DNA of 64,000 nt, from positions 4,030,001 through 4,094,000 of the forward strand of contig NZ_CP059467.1 of NCBI RefSeq assembly GCF_017894365.1, given 5' to 3'. Of this stretch, positions 54,315 through 64,000 are shown one piece after another. The stretch is from Aromatoleum bremense (GTDB lineage: Bacteria > Pseudomonadota > Gammaproteobacteria > Burkholderiales > Rhodocyclaceae). Every line of letters begins with the position of its first letter. Position 1 is the stretch's first letter. The notes under the pieces are model-generated. The model made no database searches and had not been told where the DNA came from. It saw nothing but the letters and a program-made list of their open reading frames with translations. Position numbers and translations under genes: made by a program.

Positions 54315-55511
54315 GTGAATCCGAACCTCGACCGACTGCAGTCCTACCCTTTCGAAAAATTGCGCAAGCTGTTCGAAGGACTCGCCCCGCCCGCCGGCCT
54401 GGACACGATCCGGCTGTCGATCGGCGAGCCCCGGCACGCGACGCCGGCCTTCATCACGCAGGCGCTGATCGACAATCTGGACGGTCTCGCCCGTTACCCG
54501 ACGACCCAGGGCAGCGACGTGCTGCGCGGCGCCATCGCAGGCTGGCTCGAGCGGCGCTATGCGCTGCCCGCGGTCGACGCCGCGGCCCAGGTGCTGCCGG
54601 TCAATGGTTCGCGCGAGGCGCTGTTCGCGTTCGCGCAGTGCGTCGTCGACAGCCGCGGCGGCGCAGCGAAGGTGCTGTGCCCGAACCCGTTCTACCAGAT
54701 CTACGAAGGTGCCGCGCTCCTGGCCGGTGCCGAACCGGTGTTCCTCAACAACTTGCCCGAAAACCGTTTCGGCTCGGACTTCGATTCGCTGTCGGAATCG
54801 GTGTGGCGCGACGTCCAGCTGGCGTTCGTCTGCTCGCCGGGCAATCCGACCGGACGCGTGCTGTCGTTGCAGGAGTGGGCGCGCCTGTTCGAGCTTTCCG
54901 ACCGCTACGGCTTCGTGATCGCCGCGGACGAATGCTATTCCGAGATCTATTTCGACGAGAACGCGCCCCCGGTCGGCGCGCTGCAGGCCGCGCGCGAGCT
55001 CGGTCGCGGCGATTTCCGCAATCTCGTGACGTTCTCGAGCCTGTCGAAGCGCTCGAACGTGCCGGGCATGCGCTCCGGATTCGTCGCCGGCGACGCCGCC
55101 GTGCTCAAGGCTTTCCTGCGCTACCGCACCTACCACGGCTGCGCGATGAATCCCGCGGTGCAGGCCGCTTCGGTCACCGCATGGAACGACGAAGCGCACG
55201 TCGTCGACAACCGGCGGCTGTACCGCGAGAAATTCGATCGCGTCACCCCGCTCGTCGCGCGCCACCTGAAAGTCGAGCGGCCCGACGCCGGTTTCTACCT
55301 GTGGGCGCAGACGCCGATCCCGGACACCGAGTTCGCCCGCCGCCTGCAGGGTGAATATAATGTCACGGTTCTGCCGGGCAGCTTCCTCGCCCGCGAGGCG
55401 AACGGCGTCAATCCGGGCGCCGGCTTCGTGCGCATCGCTCTCGTCGCCCCGACTGCCGAATGCGTCGAGGCGGCCGAGCGCATCGCCGCTTTCTGCCAAT
55501 CTCTCCCATAA
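54315..55511 (+). CDS. dapC: Succinyldiaminopimelate transaminase
   Basis: DapC makes N-succinyl-LL-2,6-diaminopimelate in lysine and cell-wall synthesis. The protein is a class I PLP aminotransferase with S-I-G-E-P-R-H near the start, [16 protein letters not shown], and the PLP lysine in [11 protein letters not shown]. The chosen GTG at 54315 (V-N-P-N-L-D-R-L-Q) gives 398 residues and the usual N-terminus; a GTG at 54279 is possible. Neither has a strong ribosome binding site. It is divergent from smc and heads the dap run. Confidence 0.93.
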   Translation: MNPNLDRLQSYPFEKLRKLFEGLAPPAGLDTIRLSIGEPRHATPAFITQALIDNLDGLARYPTTQGSDVLRGAIAGWLERRYALPAVDAAAQVLPVNGSREALFAFAQCVVDSRGGAAKVLCPNPFYQIYEGAALLAGAEPVFLNNLPENRFGSDFDSLSESVWRDVQLAFVCSPGNPTGRVLSLQEWARLFELSDRYGFVIAADECYSEIYFDENAPPVGALQAARELGRGDFRNLVTFSSLSKRSNVPGMRSGFVAGDAAVLKAFLRYRTYHGCAMNPAVQAASVTAWNDEAHVVDNRRLYREKFDRVTPLVARHLKVERPDAGFYLWAQTPIPDTEFARRLQGEYNVTVLPGSFLAREANGVNPGAGFVRIALVAPTAECVEAAERIAAFCQSLP

Positions 55512-55524
55512 CGGAAAACTCCCC

Positions 55525-56346
55525 ATGCAAGACCTGCAAAAGATCATCGACGATGCGTTCGAGAACCGCGCGAACCTCTCCCCTTCCGCCGCGCCGGCGG
55601 CCGTGCGCGACGCGGTCGCGTCGGTCATTGCCGGCCTCGACGCCGGGCGCCTGCGCGTTGCCGAGAAGATCGACGGCAACTGGACCGTTAACCAGTGGAT
55701 CAAGAAGGCTGTGCTGATCTCGTTCCGCCTCGCCGACAACGAAGTCATGGCGGGCGGCACGAACCAGTATTTCGACAAGGTGCCGACGAAGTTCGGCGAC
55801 TACACGCCGGAGCAGTTCCGCGAAGGGGGCTTTCGCGTCGTGCCGCCGGCCGTCGCGCGCCGGGGCAGCTTCATCGGCAAGAACGTCGTGCTGATGCCGT
55901 CGTACGTGAACATCGGCGCCTACGTCGATGAAGGCACGATGGTCGATACCTGGGCGACGGTCGGCTCGTGCGCGCAGATCGGCAAGAACGTGCATCTGTC
56001 GGGCGGGGTGGGCATCGGCGGGGTGCTCGAACCGGTGCAGGCCGGGCCGGTGATCATCGAGGACAACGTGTTCGTCGGGGCACGTTCCGAAGTCGTCGAA
56101 GGCGTGATCATCGAGGAGAACGCGGTGCTGTCGATGGGCGTGTATATCGGCCAGAGCACCAAGATCTACGACCGGGCCAGCGGCGAGATCACCTATGGCC
56201 GCGTCCCGTCCGGTGCCGTGGTCGTGCCGGGCAGCCTGCCGTCGGCCGACGGCAAGTACAGCCTGTACTGCGCGGTGATCGTCAAGCGCGTCGATGCGCA
56301 GACGCGCGCCAAGACCGCCATCAACGAACTGCTGCGCGGCGCCTGA
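55525..56346 (+). CDS. dapD: Tetrahydrodipicolinate N-succinyltransferase
   Basis: DapD transfers succinyl from succinyl-CoA to tetrahydrodipicolinate, the step before DapC. The 273-residue protein has the helical N-domain ([13 protein letters not shown]) and then a left-handed beta helix of hexapeptide repeats ([20 protein letters not shown] and onward), with the conserved [11 protein letters not shown]. It begins 13 bp after dapC with GGAAAAC upstream. Length matches the family. Confidence 0.97.
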   Translation: MQDLQKIIDDAFENRANLSPSAAPAAVRDAVASVIAGLDAGRLRVAEKIDGNWTVNQWIKKAVLISFRLADNEVMAGGTNQYFDKVPTKFGDYTPEQFREGGFRVVPPAVARRGSFIGKNVVLMPSYVNIGAYVDEGTMVDTWATVGSCAQIGKNVHLSGGVGIGGVLEPVQAGPVIIEDNVFVGARSEVVEGVIIEENAVLSMGVYIGQSTKIYDRASGEITYGRVPSGAVVVPGSLPSADGKYSLYCAVIVKRVDAQTRAKTAINELLRGA

Positions 56347-56441
56347 TCCCTGCCTTGCGCTGCTGCTGATCCGGCCGGACGGGCGGTCCGGCCGGTTCCA
56401 CTGTTCGCACCTCCCCCTTTCCGCCCCGGAGGCCCGCCGCG

Positions 56442-57626
56442 ATGATTTTCGACAAACTGTTCCAGCTGATGGCGGAAAAGCTCGCATCGGATATTTTCAT
56501 TTCGGCCGGCGCCCCGATCAACATCAAGATCCAGGGTGTCACGATGCCGATCAACCAGCAGGTCATGGAACCCTCCATGATCAAGCGGATGATCTACGAG
56601 ATGATGACGCCGGAGCAGATCGACACGTTCGAACGCGTGAGGGAGCTCAATCTCTCGTTCGGGCGCCGCGAGCTGGGCAACTTCCGCGTCAACGTGTTCT
56701 GGCAGCGGCACAGCATCGGCGTCGTCGTGCGTTATATCCAGGGCGACATCCCGACGCTCGAATCGCTCGGTCTGCCGCCGGTGCTGTCCGAGGTGGTCAC
56801 CGAGAAGCGCGGACTGGTGCTGGTCGTCGGCGCGACCGGCTCGGGCAAGTCGACAACCCTCGCGTCGATGATCGATCACCGCAACATGAACCAGTCGGGG
56901 CACATCCTGACTGTCGAGGATCCGATCGAGTACCTCTTCAAGCATCGCAAGTCGATCGTCAACCAGCGCGAAGTCGGGATCGACACCCACAGCTGGCACG
57001 ACGCGCTGCGCAATGCGATGCGCCAGGCACCCGACTGCATCCTGATCGGCGAAATCCGCGATCGCGAGACGATGCAGGCGGCGCTGGCCTATTCCCAGAC
57101 CGGCCATCTGTGCCTCGCGACGCTGCATGCGAACAACGCCTACCACGCGCTCAACCGCATCGTGAATTTCTTCCCGCTCGAGAACCGTTCGCTGCTGTTC
57201 CTCGACCTCGCGGTGGCGCTCAAATGCATCGTCTCGCAGCGGCTCGTGCGCAAGCCCGACGGCGTTCGCGTTCCGGCGGTCGAGATCCTGATGAACACGC
57301 GGCACGTCGCCGACCTGATCGAGCGCGGCGAACTGAACGAGGTCAAGGAGGCGATGCAGCAGAGCCTCGCGCCGGGATCGCAGACCTTCGAGCAGGATTT
57401 GTACCGGCTCTACCATGAAGGCACGGTGACGTTCGAGGAAGCGCTCGCGAACGCGGACTCGCCGACGAACCTCTCGTGGCTGATCAACAACGCGCAATTC
57501 GACAACGTGCCCGATCCGCGGGACGGCAGTAACGGTCCGCCCATTGTCGATTTCACGCGGAAAGAGCCGGAAAACCGGTCTTTCAGTGATTTCGCGCTGC
57601 ACCTCGACGACAGCGTGAAACCTTGA
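56442..57626 (+). CDS. pilU: PilU-type twitching motility ATPase
   Basis: This 394-residue secretion-type ATPase belongs to the PilT/PilU group that powers type IV pilus retraction. It has Walker A G-A-T-G-S-G-K-S-T at 130-138, the Asp box L-T-V-E-D-P-I-E-Y, Walker B I-L-I-G-E-I-R-D-R-E-T-M and the His box L-C-L-A-T-L-H-A-N-N. The long C-terminal tail after about 340 (D-N-V-P-D-P-R-D-G-S) is typical of PilU rather than PilT. It lies between dapD and dapE, an arrangement I associate with this bacterial group and probably not functional coupling. Confidence 0.92.
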   Translation: MIFDKLFQLMAEKLASDIFISAGAPINIKIQGVTMPINQQVMEPSMIKRMIYEMMTPEQIDTFERVRELNLSFGRRELGNFRVNVFWQRHSIGVVVRYIQGDIPTLESLGLPPVLSEVVTEKRGLVLVVGATGSGKSTTLASMIDHRNMNQSGHILTVEDPIEYLFKHRKSIVNQREVGIDTHSWHDALRNAMRQAPDCILIGEIRDRETMQAALAYSQTGHLCLATLHANNAYHALNRIVNFFPLENRSLLFLDLAVALKCIVSQRLVRKPDGVRVPAVEILMNTRHVADLIERGELNEVKEAMQQSLAPGSQTFEQDLYRLYHEGTVTFEEALANADSPTNLSWLINNAQFDNVPDPRDGSNGPPIVDFTRKEPENRSFSDFALHLDDSVKP

Positions 57627-58817
<1,191 letters not shown>

Positions 58818-58819
58818 AG

Positions 58820-59749
58820 ATGTCCGACATCCACGACGACACTGAACATGAACACGAACACGGCCCGCTTGGCGAACTGGTCACGCTGCGCGACTGGCTA
58901 CGCTACGCGGTCACCCGCTTCAATCGCGCCGGCCTGTTCTTCGGTCATGGCTGCGGCGATGCATACGACGAAGCCGTGTGGCTGCTGCTGCACACGCTGT
59001 CGCTGCCGCTCGACCGGCTGGAGCCGTTCCTCGATGCCTGCATCACGGCCGACGAGCGGGAGTCGCTGTTCGCGGTCATCGAGCGCCGCGCCGCGGAGCG
59101 CGTGCCGGCTGCGTACATCACCGGAGAAGCCTGGCTGGGCGACTTCCGTTTCCAGGTCGACGAGCGCGTGATCGTTCCCCGCTCCTTTTTCGCCGAACTG
59201 CTCGAGGACGGTTTCGCCCCGTGGATCGACGATGCCGAAGAGGTCACTTCGGCGCTGGACTTGTGCACGGGCTCGGGCTGCCTCGCGATCCTGATGGCGC
59301 ATGCGTTCCCGAATGCGCAAATCGTCGGCGCCGATCTTTCCGACGAGGCACTGGAGGTCGCGCGCGCGAACGTGTCCGACTACGATCTCGACGACCGCAT
59401 CGAACTGTTGAAAAGCGACGTGTTCGACGGCCTTGCCGGCCGCACCTTCGATCTCATCATCAGCAATCCGCCGTACGTCACGGCGAACGCGATGGCGACG
59501 CTGCCGCCCGAATACCTGCACGAGCCGCACATGGCGCTCGCGGCCGGCGAAGACGGGCTCGACATCGTCCGCCGCCTGGTCGCAGGCGCGAAGGCACACC
59601 TCAGTCCGGGTGGCGTGCTGGCGGTCGAGGTCGGCCACAACCGGCACCTCGTCGAAGAAGCCTTCCCCGACCTTTTGCCGGTCTGGCTTTCGGCCAAGGG
59701 AGGCGACGACATGGTTTTCGTGCTGCGCGCCGACGAATTACCGGAGTAA
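58820..59749 (+). CDS. prmB: Ribosomal protein L3 N5-glutamine methyltransferase
   Basis: PrmB methylates a glutamine of ribosomal protein L3 using S-adenosylmethionine. The 309-residue protein has an N-terminal helical part with Y-A-V-T-R-F-N-R-A-G and F-F-G-H-G, the domain link R-V-I-V-P-R-S-F-F-A-E-L, the SAM site D-L-C-T-G-S-G-C-L-A-I-L and the catalytic N-P-P-Y-V-T. The R-S-F-F-A-E-L sequence fits PrmB better than PrmC. A short acidic/His-rich start (D-D-T-E-H-E-H-E-H) is unusual but of no known importance. Confidence 0.95.
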   Translation: MSDIHDDTEHEHEHGPLGELVTLRDWLRYAVTRFNRAGLFFGHGCGDAYDEAVWLLLHTLSLPLDRLEPFLDACITADERESLFAVIERRAAERVPAAYITGEAWLGDFRFQVDERVIVPRSFFAELLEDGFAPWIDDAEEVTSALDLCTGSGCLAILMAHAFPNAQIVGADLSDEALEVARANVSDYDLDDRIELLKSDVFDGLAGRTFDLIISNPPYVTANAMATLPPEYLHEPHMALAAGEDGLDIVRRLVAGAKAHLSPGGVLAVEVGHNRHLVEEAFPDLLPVWLSAKGGDDMVFVLRADELPE

Positions 59750-59753
59750 GAAA

Positions 59754-60212
59754 ATGCCTGCCGAACGCCCGATCCTGCTCGTTGAAGACAATCCGGACGA
59801 CGAAGCCCTGATGTTGCGGGCCTTCAGCAAGAACAGCATCCGCAATCCCGTCGTCGTCGCGCGCGACGGGGTGGAAGCGATCGACTATCTGTTCGGTACC
59901 GGCAGCTTCCAGGGCCGCGACCTTTCGCTGATGCCGTCCGTAGTGCTGCTCGACCTGAAGCTGCCGCGGATCGACGGCCTCGAAGTGCTGCGCCGGATGC
60001 GGGCGGACGAACACACGGGCTTGTTGCCGGTGGTCGTCCTCACCACCTCGCGCGAAAGGCAGGACATCCACGAAGCCTACCGGCTCGGCGCGAACAGCTA
60101 CATCCGCAAGCCTGTGGATTTCGAGCGTTTCATCCAGACGGTCGGGCAGATCGTCACCTACTGGCTGGTGCTGAACGAAACCGCGGATCCTTCCGGCAAC
60201 AGTCTTTACTGA
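59754..60212 (+). CDS. Single-domain response regulator
   Basis: This 152-residue protein is a stand-alone receiver domain of the Rcp1-like type. It has the acidic pair in L-V-E-D-N-P-D-D, the phosphorylated Asp in V-L-L-D-L-K-L-P-R-I-D-G, the Thr in V-V-L-T-T-S and the Lys in Y-I-R-K-P-V-D-F. There is no output domain, so it probably acts by protein contact or phosphotransfer. No histidine kinase is near; it follows prmB by 4 bp and may share its transcript. Confidence 0.92.
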   Translation: MPAERPILLVEDNPDDEALMLRAFSKNSIRNPVVVARDGVEAIDYLFGTGSFQGRDLSLMPSVVLLDLKLPRIDGLEVLRRMRADEHTGLLPVVVLTTSRERQDIHEAYRLGANSYIRKPVDFERFIQTVGQIVTYWLVLNETADPSGNSLY

Positions 60213-60225
60213 CGCGCGTCTGCGC

Positions 60226-60258
60226 CCCTGCCAACCCGGCTTGGTTCGTGAGGCAGGG
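60226..60258. terminator. Possible hairpin between convergent genes
   Basis: CCCTGCC at 60226-60232 pairs with GGCAGGG at 60252-60258, and the inner AACC pairs with GGTT (60243-60246), leaving a bulge. It sits between the convergent response-regulator and peroxidase genes. There is no T tract, so the terminator role is tentative. Confidence 0.3.
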
Positions 60259-60295
60259 TGAACAGCGCGGGGCGCGGGAACCGGCCGCATGCGAA

Positions 60296-60784
60296 CTACA
60301 GCAGCGCTTCGATCCGGTCTGCGATGCTTTCCGGTTTCGTCGCCGGGGCGAAACGCGCGGCGATCTGGCCGTTGCGATCGACGAGGAACTTGGTGAAGTT
60401 CCACTTGATCGCTTCGGTGCCGAGAATGCCGGGCGCGACCGACGTGAGATGCCGATACAGCGGATGCGCATTGTCGCCGTTCACGTCGATTTTTTCGCTG
60501 AGCGGGAAGCTGACGCCGTAGTTCTTCGCGCAGAACGCAGAGATTTCTTCAGCGCCGCCCGGCTCCTGCCCGCCAAACTGGTTGCACGGAAAACCGATCA
60601 CCGCAAAACCGCGCGGCGCGAACCTGTCGTGCAGTTCCTGCAGCGCGGCATACTGCGGCGTGAAGCCGCATTCGCTCGCGGTATTGACGATCAGCAGCAC
60701 CTTGCCGCGAAATTCCGCGAGCGGCATCGGCGCGCCGTCGAGCCGCCTGGTTTCGAAATCGAACACGCTGGCCGGGGCGTTCAT
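60296..60784 (-). CDS. Glutathione peroxidase family protein
   Basis: This 162-residue thiol peroxidase reduces peroxides; bacterial members with Cys usually draw electrons from thioredoxin as well as glutathione. The active-site Cys is in N-T-A-S-E-C-G-F-T, where the animal enzymes have selenocysteine, and the partner motifs are G-F-P-C-N-Q-F-G-G-Q-E and W-N-F-T-K-F. There is no signal peptide, so it is cytoplasmic. It starts one base after the iscX stop and is therefore the last gene of the isc operon here. Confidence 0.94.
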   Translation of the reverse strand: MNAPASVFDFETRRLDGAPMPLAEFRGKVLLIVNTASECGFTPQYAALQELHDRFAPRGFAVIGFPCNQFGGQEPGGAEEISAFCAKNYGVSFPLSEKIDVNGDNAHPLYRHLTSVAPGILGTEAIKWNFTKFLVDRNGQIAARFAPATKPESIADRIEALL

Positions 60785-60785
60785 T

Positions 60786-60980
60786 TCAGGCCACCTCGTC
60801 TATCCACGCCTGCTGGATGGCTTCGAGGACGCGCTCGCCGCAATGCTTCGGGTCGTCGTCGAATTCCGGCAGCGCGATCGTCCACTGCATCAGGTCCACG
60901 AAATTGACTTTCGCCGGGTTCGTCTCGGGATGGCGTTCGGCGAGCTGGATCGCGATCTCCTGCACTTCGGTCCACTTCAT
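60786..60980 (-). CDS. iscX: IscX, Fe-S assembly modulator
   Basis: IscX is a small acidic protein that binds IscS and tunes cluster assembly according to iron supply. The 64-residue protein has the whole family pattern: [20 protein letters not shown], and D-D-D-P-K-H-C-G-E-R-V-L-E-A-I-Q-Q-A-W-I-D-E. Its ATG shares one base with the fdx stop. The following peroxidase begins one base after its own stop. Confidence 0.96.
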   Translation of the reverse strand: MKWTEVQEIAIQLAERHPETNPAKVNFVDLMQWTIALPEFDDDPKHCGERVLEAIQQAWIDEVA

Positions 60981-61321
60981 CAGTGTTTGCCCTCCCGGGC
61001 CATGTTGATCGTGTAGCGGGGAATCTCGATCACCAGCGGCGTCTCGCCCACGATTGCCTGGCAGGACAGACGCGACTGCGGTTCGAGCCCCCACGCCATG
61101 TCGAGCAGGTCTTCCTCGGTTTCCTCGGCTTCGGGCAAGCTATCGAAGCCTTCGCGGACGATGACGTGGCAGGTTGTACAGGCGCAGGATTGTTCGCACG
61201 CGTGTTCGATCTCGATGCCGTGCTCCAGCAGGCTGCTGCAGATCGATTTGCCGGGCTCGGCCTCGATGACGCTGCCGTCCGGACAGAGCTCGACGTGGGG
61301 TAGCACGATGATCTGGGTCAT
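60980..61321 (-). CDS. fdx: ISC-type [2Fe-2S] ferredoxin
   Basis: Fdx supplies electrons for Fe-S cluster assembly. The 113-residue protein has the four cluster cysteines: [10 protein letters not shown] (the C-x5-C-x2-C group, read from the first Cys) and the distal Cys in R-L-S-C-Q-A-I-V. The acidic segment [11 protein letters not shown] between them is typical of the ISC type. Its start overlaps the hscA stop (ATGA) and it ends on the iscX start. Confidence 0.97.
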   Translation of the reverse strand: MTQIIVLPHVELCPDGSVIEAEPGKSICSSLLEHGIEIEHACEQSCACTTCHVIVREGFDSLPEAEETEEDLLDMAWGLEPQSRLSCQAIVGETPLVIEIPRYTINMAREGKH

Positions 61322-63186
61322 ACCTGGATCTCATCAACCTTTTGGCCGGCCAGCGCCGAACGGATGCTGCTGTCCATGCGGCGGGCGGCGAATTCATCGG
61401 TGGCACGGGCAAGCGCCTCAATGCCCTTCTTGACCGCGCGCGGATCGTCGCCCGTCGCCAACTGCTTCAGTTCGGCGATCGCCGCTTCGATGGCCGCGCG
61501 CTCGTCGGCGTTGAGGAGCGCACCGTCCTGCTCCAGCGCGTGGGTTGTTGCCTCGATGACGCGTTCGGCCTCAACCTGCTGTTCGCGCAGGGCTCGCGCA
61601 TGCATGTCGTCGCCGACGTGTTCCACACCTTCCTTCAGCATGCCCGCGATCTCGTCGTCGGTCAGGCCGTACGAAGGTTTCACCAGGACGCTCGCCTCGA
61701 CGCCGGACGACATTTCGCGCGCGGACACCGACAGCAGCCCGTCGGCATCGACCTGGAACGCGACCCGGATGCGCGCGGCGCCCGCGACCATCGGCGGAAT
61801 GCCGCGCAATTCGAAACGTGCGAGCGAGCGGCAATCCTTGACCAGCTCGCGCTCGCCCTGCACGACATGGAAAGCCATCGCGGTCTGTCCGTCCTTGAAC
61901 GTCGTGAACTCCTGCGCCCGCGCGATCGGGAGCGTCGAATTGCGCGGCACGACCTTTTCGGTCAGCCCGCCCATCGTCTCCAGACCGAGCGACAGCGGAA
62001 TCACGTCGAGCAGCAGCCACTCGTCGTCGTCCTTGCGGTTGCCGGCGAGCACGTTGGCCTGGATTGCCGCGCCGAGCGCGACGACCTTGTCGGGATCGAG
62101 GTTCGTCAACGGCTCTTGCCCGAAGAATTCCGCGACCGCGCGCTGCACCTGCGGCATCCGCGTCGCGCCGCCGACCATCACGACGCCCTTCACCTCTTCC
62201 GGCCCGAGGCCCGCGTCGCGCAAGACCTTGCGCATCGGCGCCATGGTCTTGGCGATCAGGTGCTGCGTCATCGTCGCGAACTCGTCGCGCGTGACGACCA
62301 GATTGACCTCTTCGCCCGACGACAGCTTCGCCCGGATCGGCGCTTCCTCGCTCGCGGTCAGGAGTTCCTTCGCTTCGCGCGCCTTCATCAGCAGGCGGCG
62401 CGCGTCGTCGCTGGTCGGCGGCTCGATCGCGGCCTTGTCGAGGATCCAGCAGAACAGGCGGTGATCGAAGTCGTCGCCGCCGAGCGCCGCATCGCCGTTG
62501 GTCGCCAGCACCTCGAAGATGCCACGCGACAGCTTCAGGATCGACAGGTCGAAAGTGCCGCCGCCCAGGTCGTAGATCGCGTAGACGCCCTCGGAGGCAT
62601 TGTCGAGCCCGTACGCGACCGCAGCCGCGGTCGGTTCGTTGAGGAGACGCAGCACGTTCAGCCCGGCGAGCTTCGCCGCGTCCTTCGTCGCCTGCCGCTG
62701 GGCATCGTCGAAATACGCCGGCACGGTGATGACCACGCCGGTCAGCGGACCGCCCAGGCTCGCCTCGGCGCGCGCGCCGAGCACCTTCAGGATTTCAGCG
62801 GAGATCTCGACCGGCGTCTTCACGCCCTGCACGGTGCGCAACCGCACCATGCCGCCCGCGTCGATGAAGTCGTACGGCGTCGATTCGACGTGCGAGACGT
62901 CCTTCAGGCCGCGCCCCATGAAGCGCTTCACCGACATGATCGTGTTCTTCGGATCGGTGGCGTGGGCAGCAGCCGCGGTGTGGCCGACTTCGACCCGCCC
63001 ATCGGCGTGGTAGCGCACGATCGACGGCAGCATCGCGCGGCCCGCCTCGTCGGCGAGGCACACGGCGATGCCGTTGCGGACAGTCGCTACGAGAGAATTG
63101 GTGGTACCCAGGTCTATTCCAACCGCGAGCCGGTGCTTGTGCGGCTCGGCGGACTGGCCGGGTTCAGCGATTTGCAGAAGGGCCAT
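61318..63186 (-). CDS. hscA: HscA, Hsp70-type chaperone for Fe-S transfer
   Basis: HscA is a specialised Hsp70 that drives transfer of clusters from IscU using ATP. The 622-residue protein has the Hsp70 start [11 protein letters not shown], the phosphate motif [10 protein letters not shown], and G-G-A-T-R-M-P adenosine motif. The substrate domain follows, with a helical lid to the C-terminus. It overlaps hscB by one base and fdx by four. Length matches HscA rather than DnaK (about 640). Confidence 0.97.
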   Translation of the reverse strand: MALLQIAEPGQSAEPHKHRLAVGIDLGTTNSLVATVRNGIAVCLADEAGRAMLPSIVRYHADGRVEVGHTAAAAHATDPKNTIMSVKRFMGRGLKDVSHVESTPYDFIDAGGMVRLRTVQGVKTPVEISAEILKVLGARAEASLGGPLTGVVITVPAYFDDAQRQATKDAAKLAGLNVLRLLNEPTAAAVAYGLDNASEGVYAIYDLGGGTFDLSILKLSRGIFEVLATNGDAALGGDDFDHRLFCWILDKAAIEPPTSDDARRLLMKAREAKELLTASEEAPIRAKLSSGEEVNLVVTRDEFATMTQHLIAKTMAPMRKVLRDAGLGPEEVKGVVMVGGATRMPQVQRAVAEFFGQEPLTNLDPDKVVALGAAIQANVLAGNRKDDDEWLLLDVIPLSLGLETMGGLTEKVVPRNSTLPIARAQEFTTFKDGQTAMAFHVVQGERELVKDCRSLARFELRGIPPMVAGAARIRVAFQVDADGLLSVSAREMSSGVEASVLVKPSYGLTDDEIAGMLKEGVEHVGDDMHARALREQQVEAERVIEATTHALEQDGALLNADERAAIEAAIAELKQLATGDDPRAVKKGIEALARATDEFAARRMDSSIRSALAGQKVDEIQV

Positions 63187-63719
63187 CAGGTCTCCAGCGC
63201 CTCGAGGGCGTCGTCGATCTCGTGTTGGATTTTTTCCATGAACATCAGCCGGCGAACGATTTCGGCAGCCGCCGCGAAGTCATGGCGCTCGTCGATGGTG
63301 CGTTCGAGTTCGTTGAACACTTCCCGCGCGTGATGACGCAGCCGGTGATGCAGCTGCGTGAGCTCGTGCCCCTCGCCGGCCGCGCGCGCCTCCTCGACCG
63401 CTTCGCGCCACTCCATCTGTTCCATCAGGAACGCGGAGGACATCGCGGTGTTGGTGTGCAGGCCGGCGTCGACGCCAGCGAGCTCGAGCAGGTATTGCGC
63501 GCGTGGAAGCGGCTTGCGCAGTGTCCGAAAACCTTCGTTCACCCGTGTCGCCCATTGCATCGACAGGCGTTTCTCCACGTCCGACAGGTGCGCGAAACGG
63601 TCGGGATGAACCTGCCCCTGCAGATCGTGATAGGCCATCTCCAGCGCCGCTTCGTCAACGCGAAAACGCCGCGGCAGGCCGAAAAGCGCGAAGAAATCCT
63701 GTTGCAGGTCGATGCTCAT
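63186..63719 (-). CDS. hscB: HscB, J-domain co-chaperone
   Basis: HscB brings IscU to HscA and stimulates its ATPase. The 177-residue protein has an N-terminal J domain with the H-P-D motif at 38-40 (Q-V-H-P-D-R-F) and the C-terminal three-helix IscU-binding part ([10 protein letters not shown]). It lies between iscA and hscA, the standard order. Confidence 0.97.
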   Translation of the reverse strand: MSIDLQQDFFALFGLPRRFRVDEAALEMAYHDLQGQVHPDRFAHLSDVEKRLSMQWATRVNEGFRTLRKPLPRAQYLLELAGVDAGLHTNTAMSSAFLMEQMEWREAVEEARAAGEGHELTQLHHRLRHHAREVFNELERTIDERHDFAAAAEIVRRLMFMEKIQHEIDDALEALET

Positions 63720-63735
63720 GGGCTTTGCTCGCAGT

Positions 63736-64000
63736 TCAGACGTTGAAGCTTTCGCCGCAACCGCAAGCGTCCTTGACGTTCGGGTTGTTGAACTTGAAGC
63801 CTTCGTTCAGGCCTTCGCGGACGAAATCGAGTTCGGTGCCGTCGAGGTAGGCGAGGCTTTGCGGGTCGACGATGACTTTGACGCCATGACTTTCGAAGAT
63901 CAGGTCCTCGTCATGCATCTCATCGACGAACTCGAGCCGGTAGGCCATGCCCGAACAGCCCGAGGTCTTGACCCCTAGGCGGATGCCGACACCCTTGCCG
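63736..64000 (-). CDS. iscA: IscA, A-type Fe-S carrier (5' end outside window)
   Basis: This is the C-terminal 87 residues of IscA; the start lies beyond the right edge. Visible are [12 protein letters not shown] and the C-terminal A-C-G-C-G-E-S-F, which together carry the three cysteines that bind iron or clusters. Also present is [18 protein letters not shown], a conserved family segment. It ends 16 bp before hscB, consistent with the isc operon continuing to the right (iscR, iscS, iscU expected). Confidence 0.95.
   Translation of the reverse strand, partial: GKGVGIRLGVKTSGCSGMAYRLEFVDEMHDEDLIFESHGVKVIVDPQSLAYLDGTELDFVREGLNEGFKFNNPNVKDACGCGESFNV

Noticed and set aside
61342..63333. A 663-codon open frame antisense to hscA
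   Set aside because: hscA is certain by its Hsp70 motifs; the antisense frame is compositional.

Overview
The window reads as chromosome from a high-GC betaproteobacterium. The gene set (protocatechuate 4,5-cleavage, TRAP uptake, smc-zipA-ligA and dapC-dapD-pilU-dapE-prmB runs, an Eps/EpsL polysaccharide cluster, an ISAzo13-type element) fits the Azoarcus/Aromatoleum/Thauera group of Rhodocyclales. That placement is inference from gene content; no rRNA gene is present to confirm it.

Layout, left to right. (1) 1-2953, minus strand: sufB-sufC-sufD of an Fe-S assembly operon, with sufD cut by the window edge. (2) 3317-9730: housekeeping genes, namely a Lon-family protease, the NAD-salvage pair pncA-pncB, a PEBP protein, a small secreted protein and a methylthio-nucleoside phosphorylase. 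(3) 9880-11697: typA/bipA, followed by a perfect 14-bp-stem terminator. (4) 11819-27015, minus strand: a long protocatechuate/4-hydroxybenzoate operon. In transcription order it runs 4-oxalomesaconate tautomerase, hydratase (ligJ), aldolase (ligK), a DUF1932-type dehydrogenase, ligI, ligA, ligB, ligC, an aldo/keto reductase, pobA and the TRAP transporter dctP-dctQ-dctM. A divergent LysR regulator lies at 27258-28157. Two insertion sequences sit inside this operon. An ISAzo13-type element (19716-21111, 3-bp duplication ATA) splits ligB, and an IS1182-type element (18029-19547, 3-bp duplication TGA/TCA) sits exactly between the ligB stop codon and ligC. Removing each element with one duplication restores an intact ligB and a ligB-ligC junction of one nucleotide. 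(5) 28351-46299: a polysaccharide cluster. The envelope machinery is of the EpsL/D/E/F/G type, while the sugar-assembly genes resemble xanthan gum genes: a GumD-like priming transferase, GumE-like polymerase, two GT4 enzymes, GumK, GumM, a GT2, a flippase, a pyruvyl transferase and a GH5 hydrolase. galU, which makes UDP-glucose, follows convergently. (6) 46491-54203, minus strand: smc-zipA-ligA (DNA ligase)-galU. (7) 54315-60212, plus strand: dapC, dapD, a pilU-like ATPase, dapE, prmB and a single-domain response regulator. (8) 60296-64000, minus strand: iscA (partial)-hscB-hscA-fdx-iscX with a glutathione peroxidase attached at the end.

How the parts work together: PobA makes protocatechuate from 4-hydroxybenzoate, LigAB opens the ring, LigC and LigI carry the product to 4-oxalomesaconate, and the tautomerase, LigJ and LigK finish to pyruvate and oxaloacetate. 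The TRAP system probably imports an aromatic acid. As sequenced, ring cleavage by this operon should be blocked, because the LigB fragment before the insertion lacks the segment carrying the glutamate iron ligand. The most notable points are this double IS interruption with reconstructable ancestry, a canonical slippery heptamer splitting the DDE triad of the ISAzo13-type transposase, the hybrid Eps/xanthan-like cluster, and a 143-residue secreted protein in that cluster with a double-glycine-like motif and a C-terminal helix plus arginine cluster.
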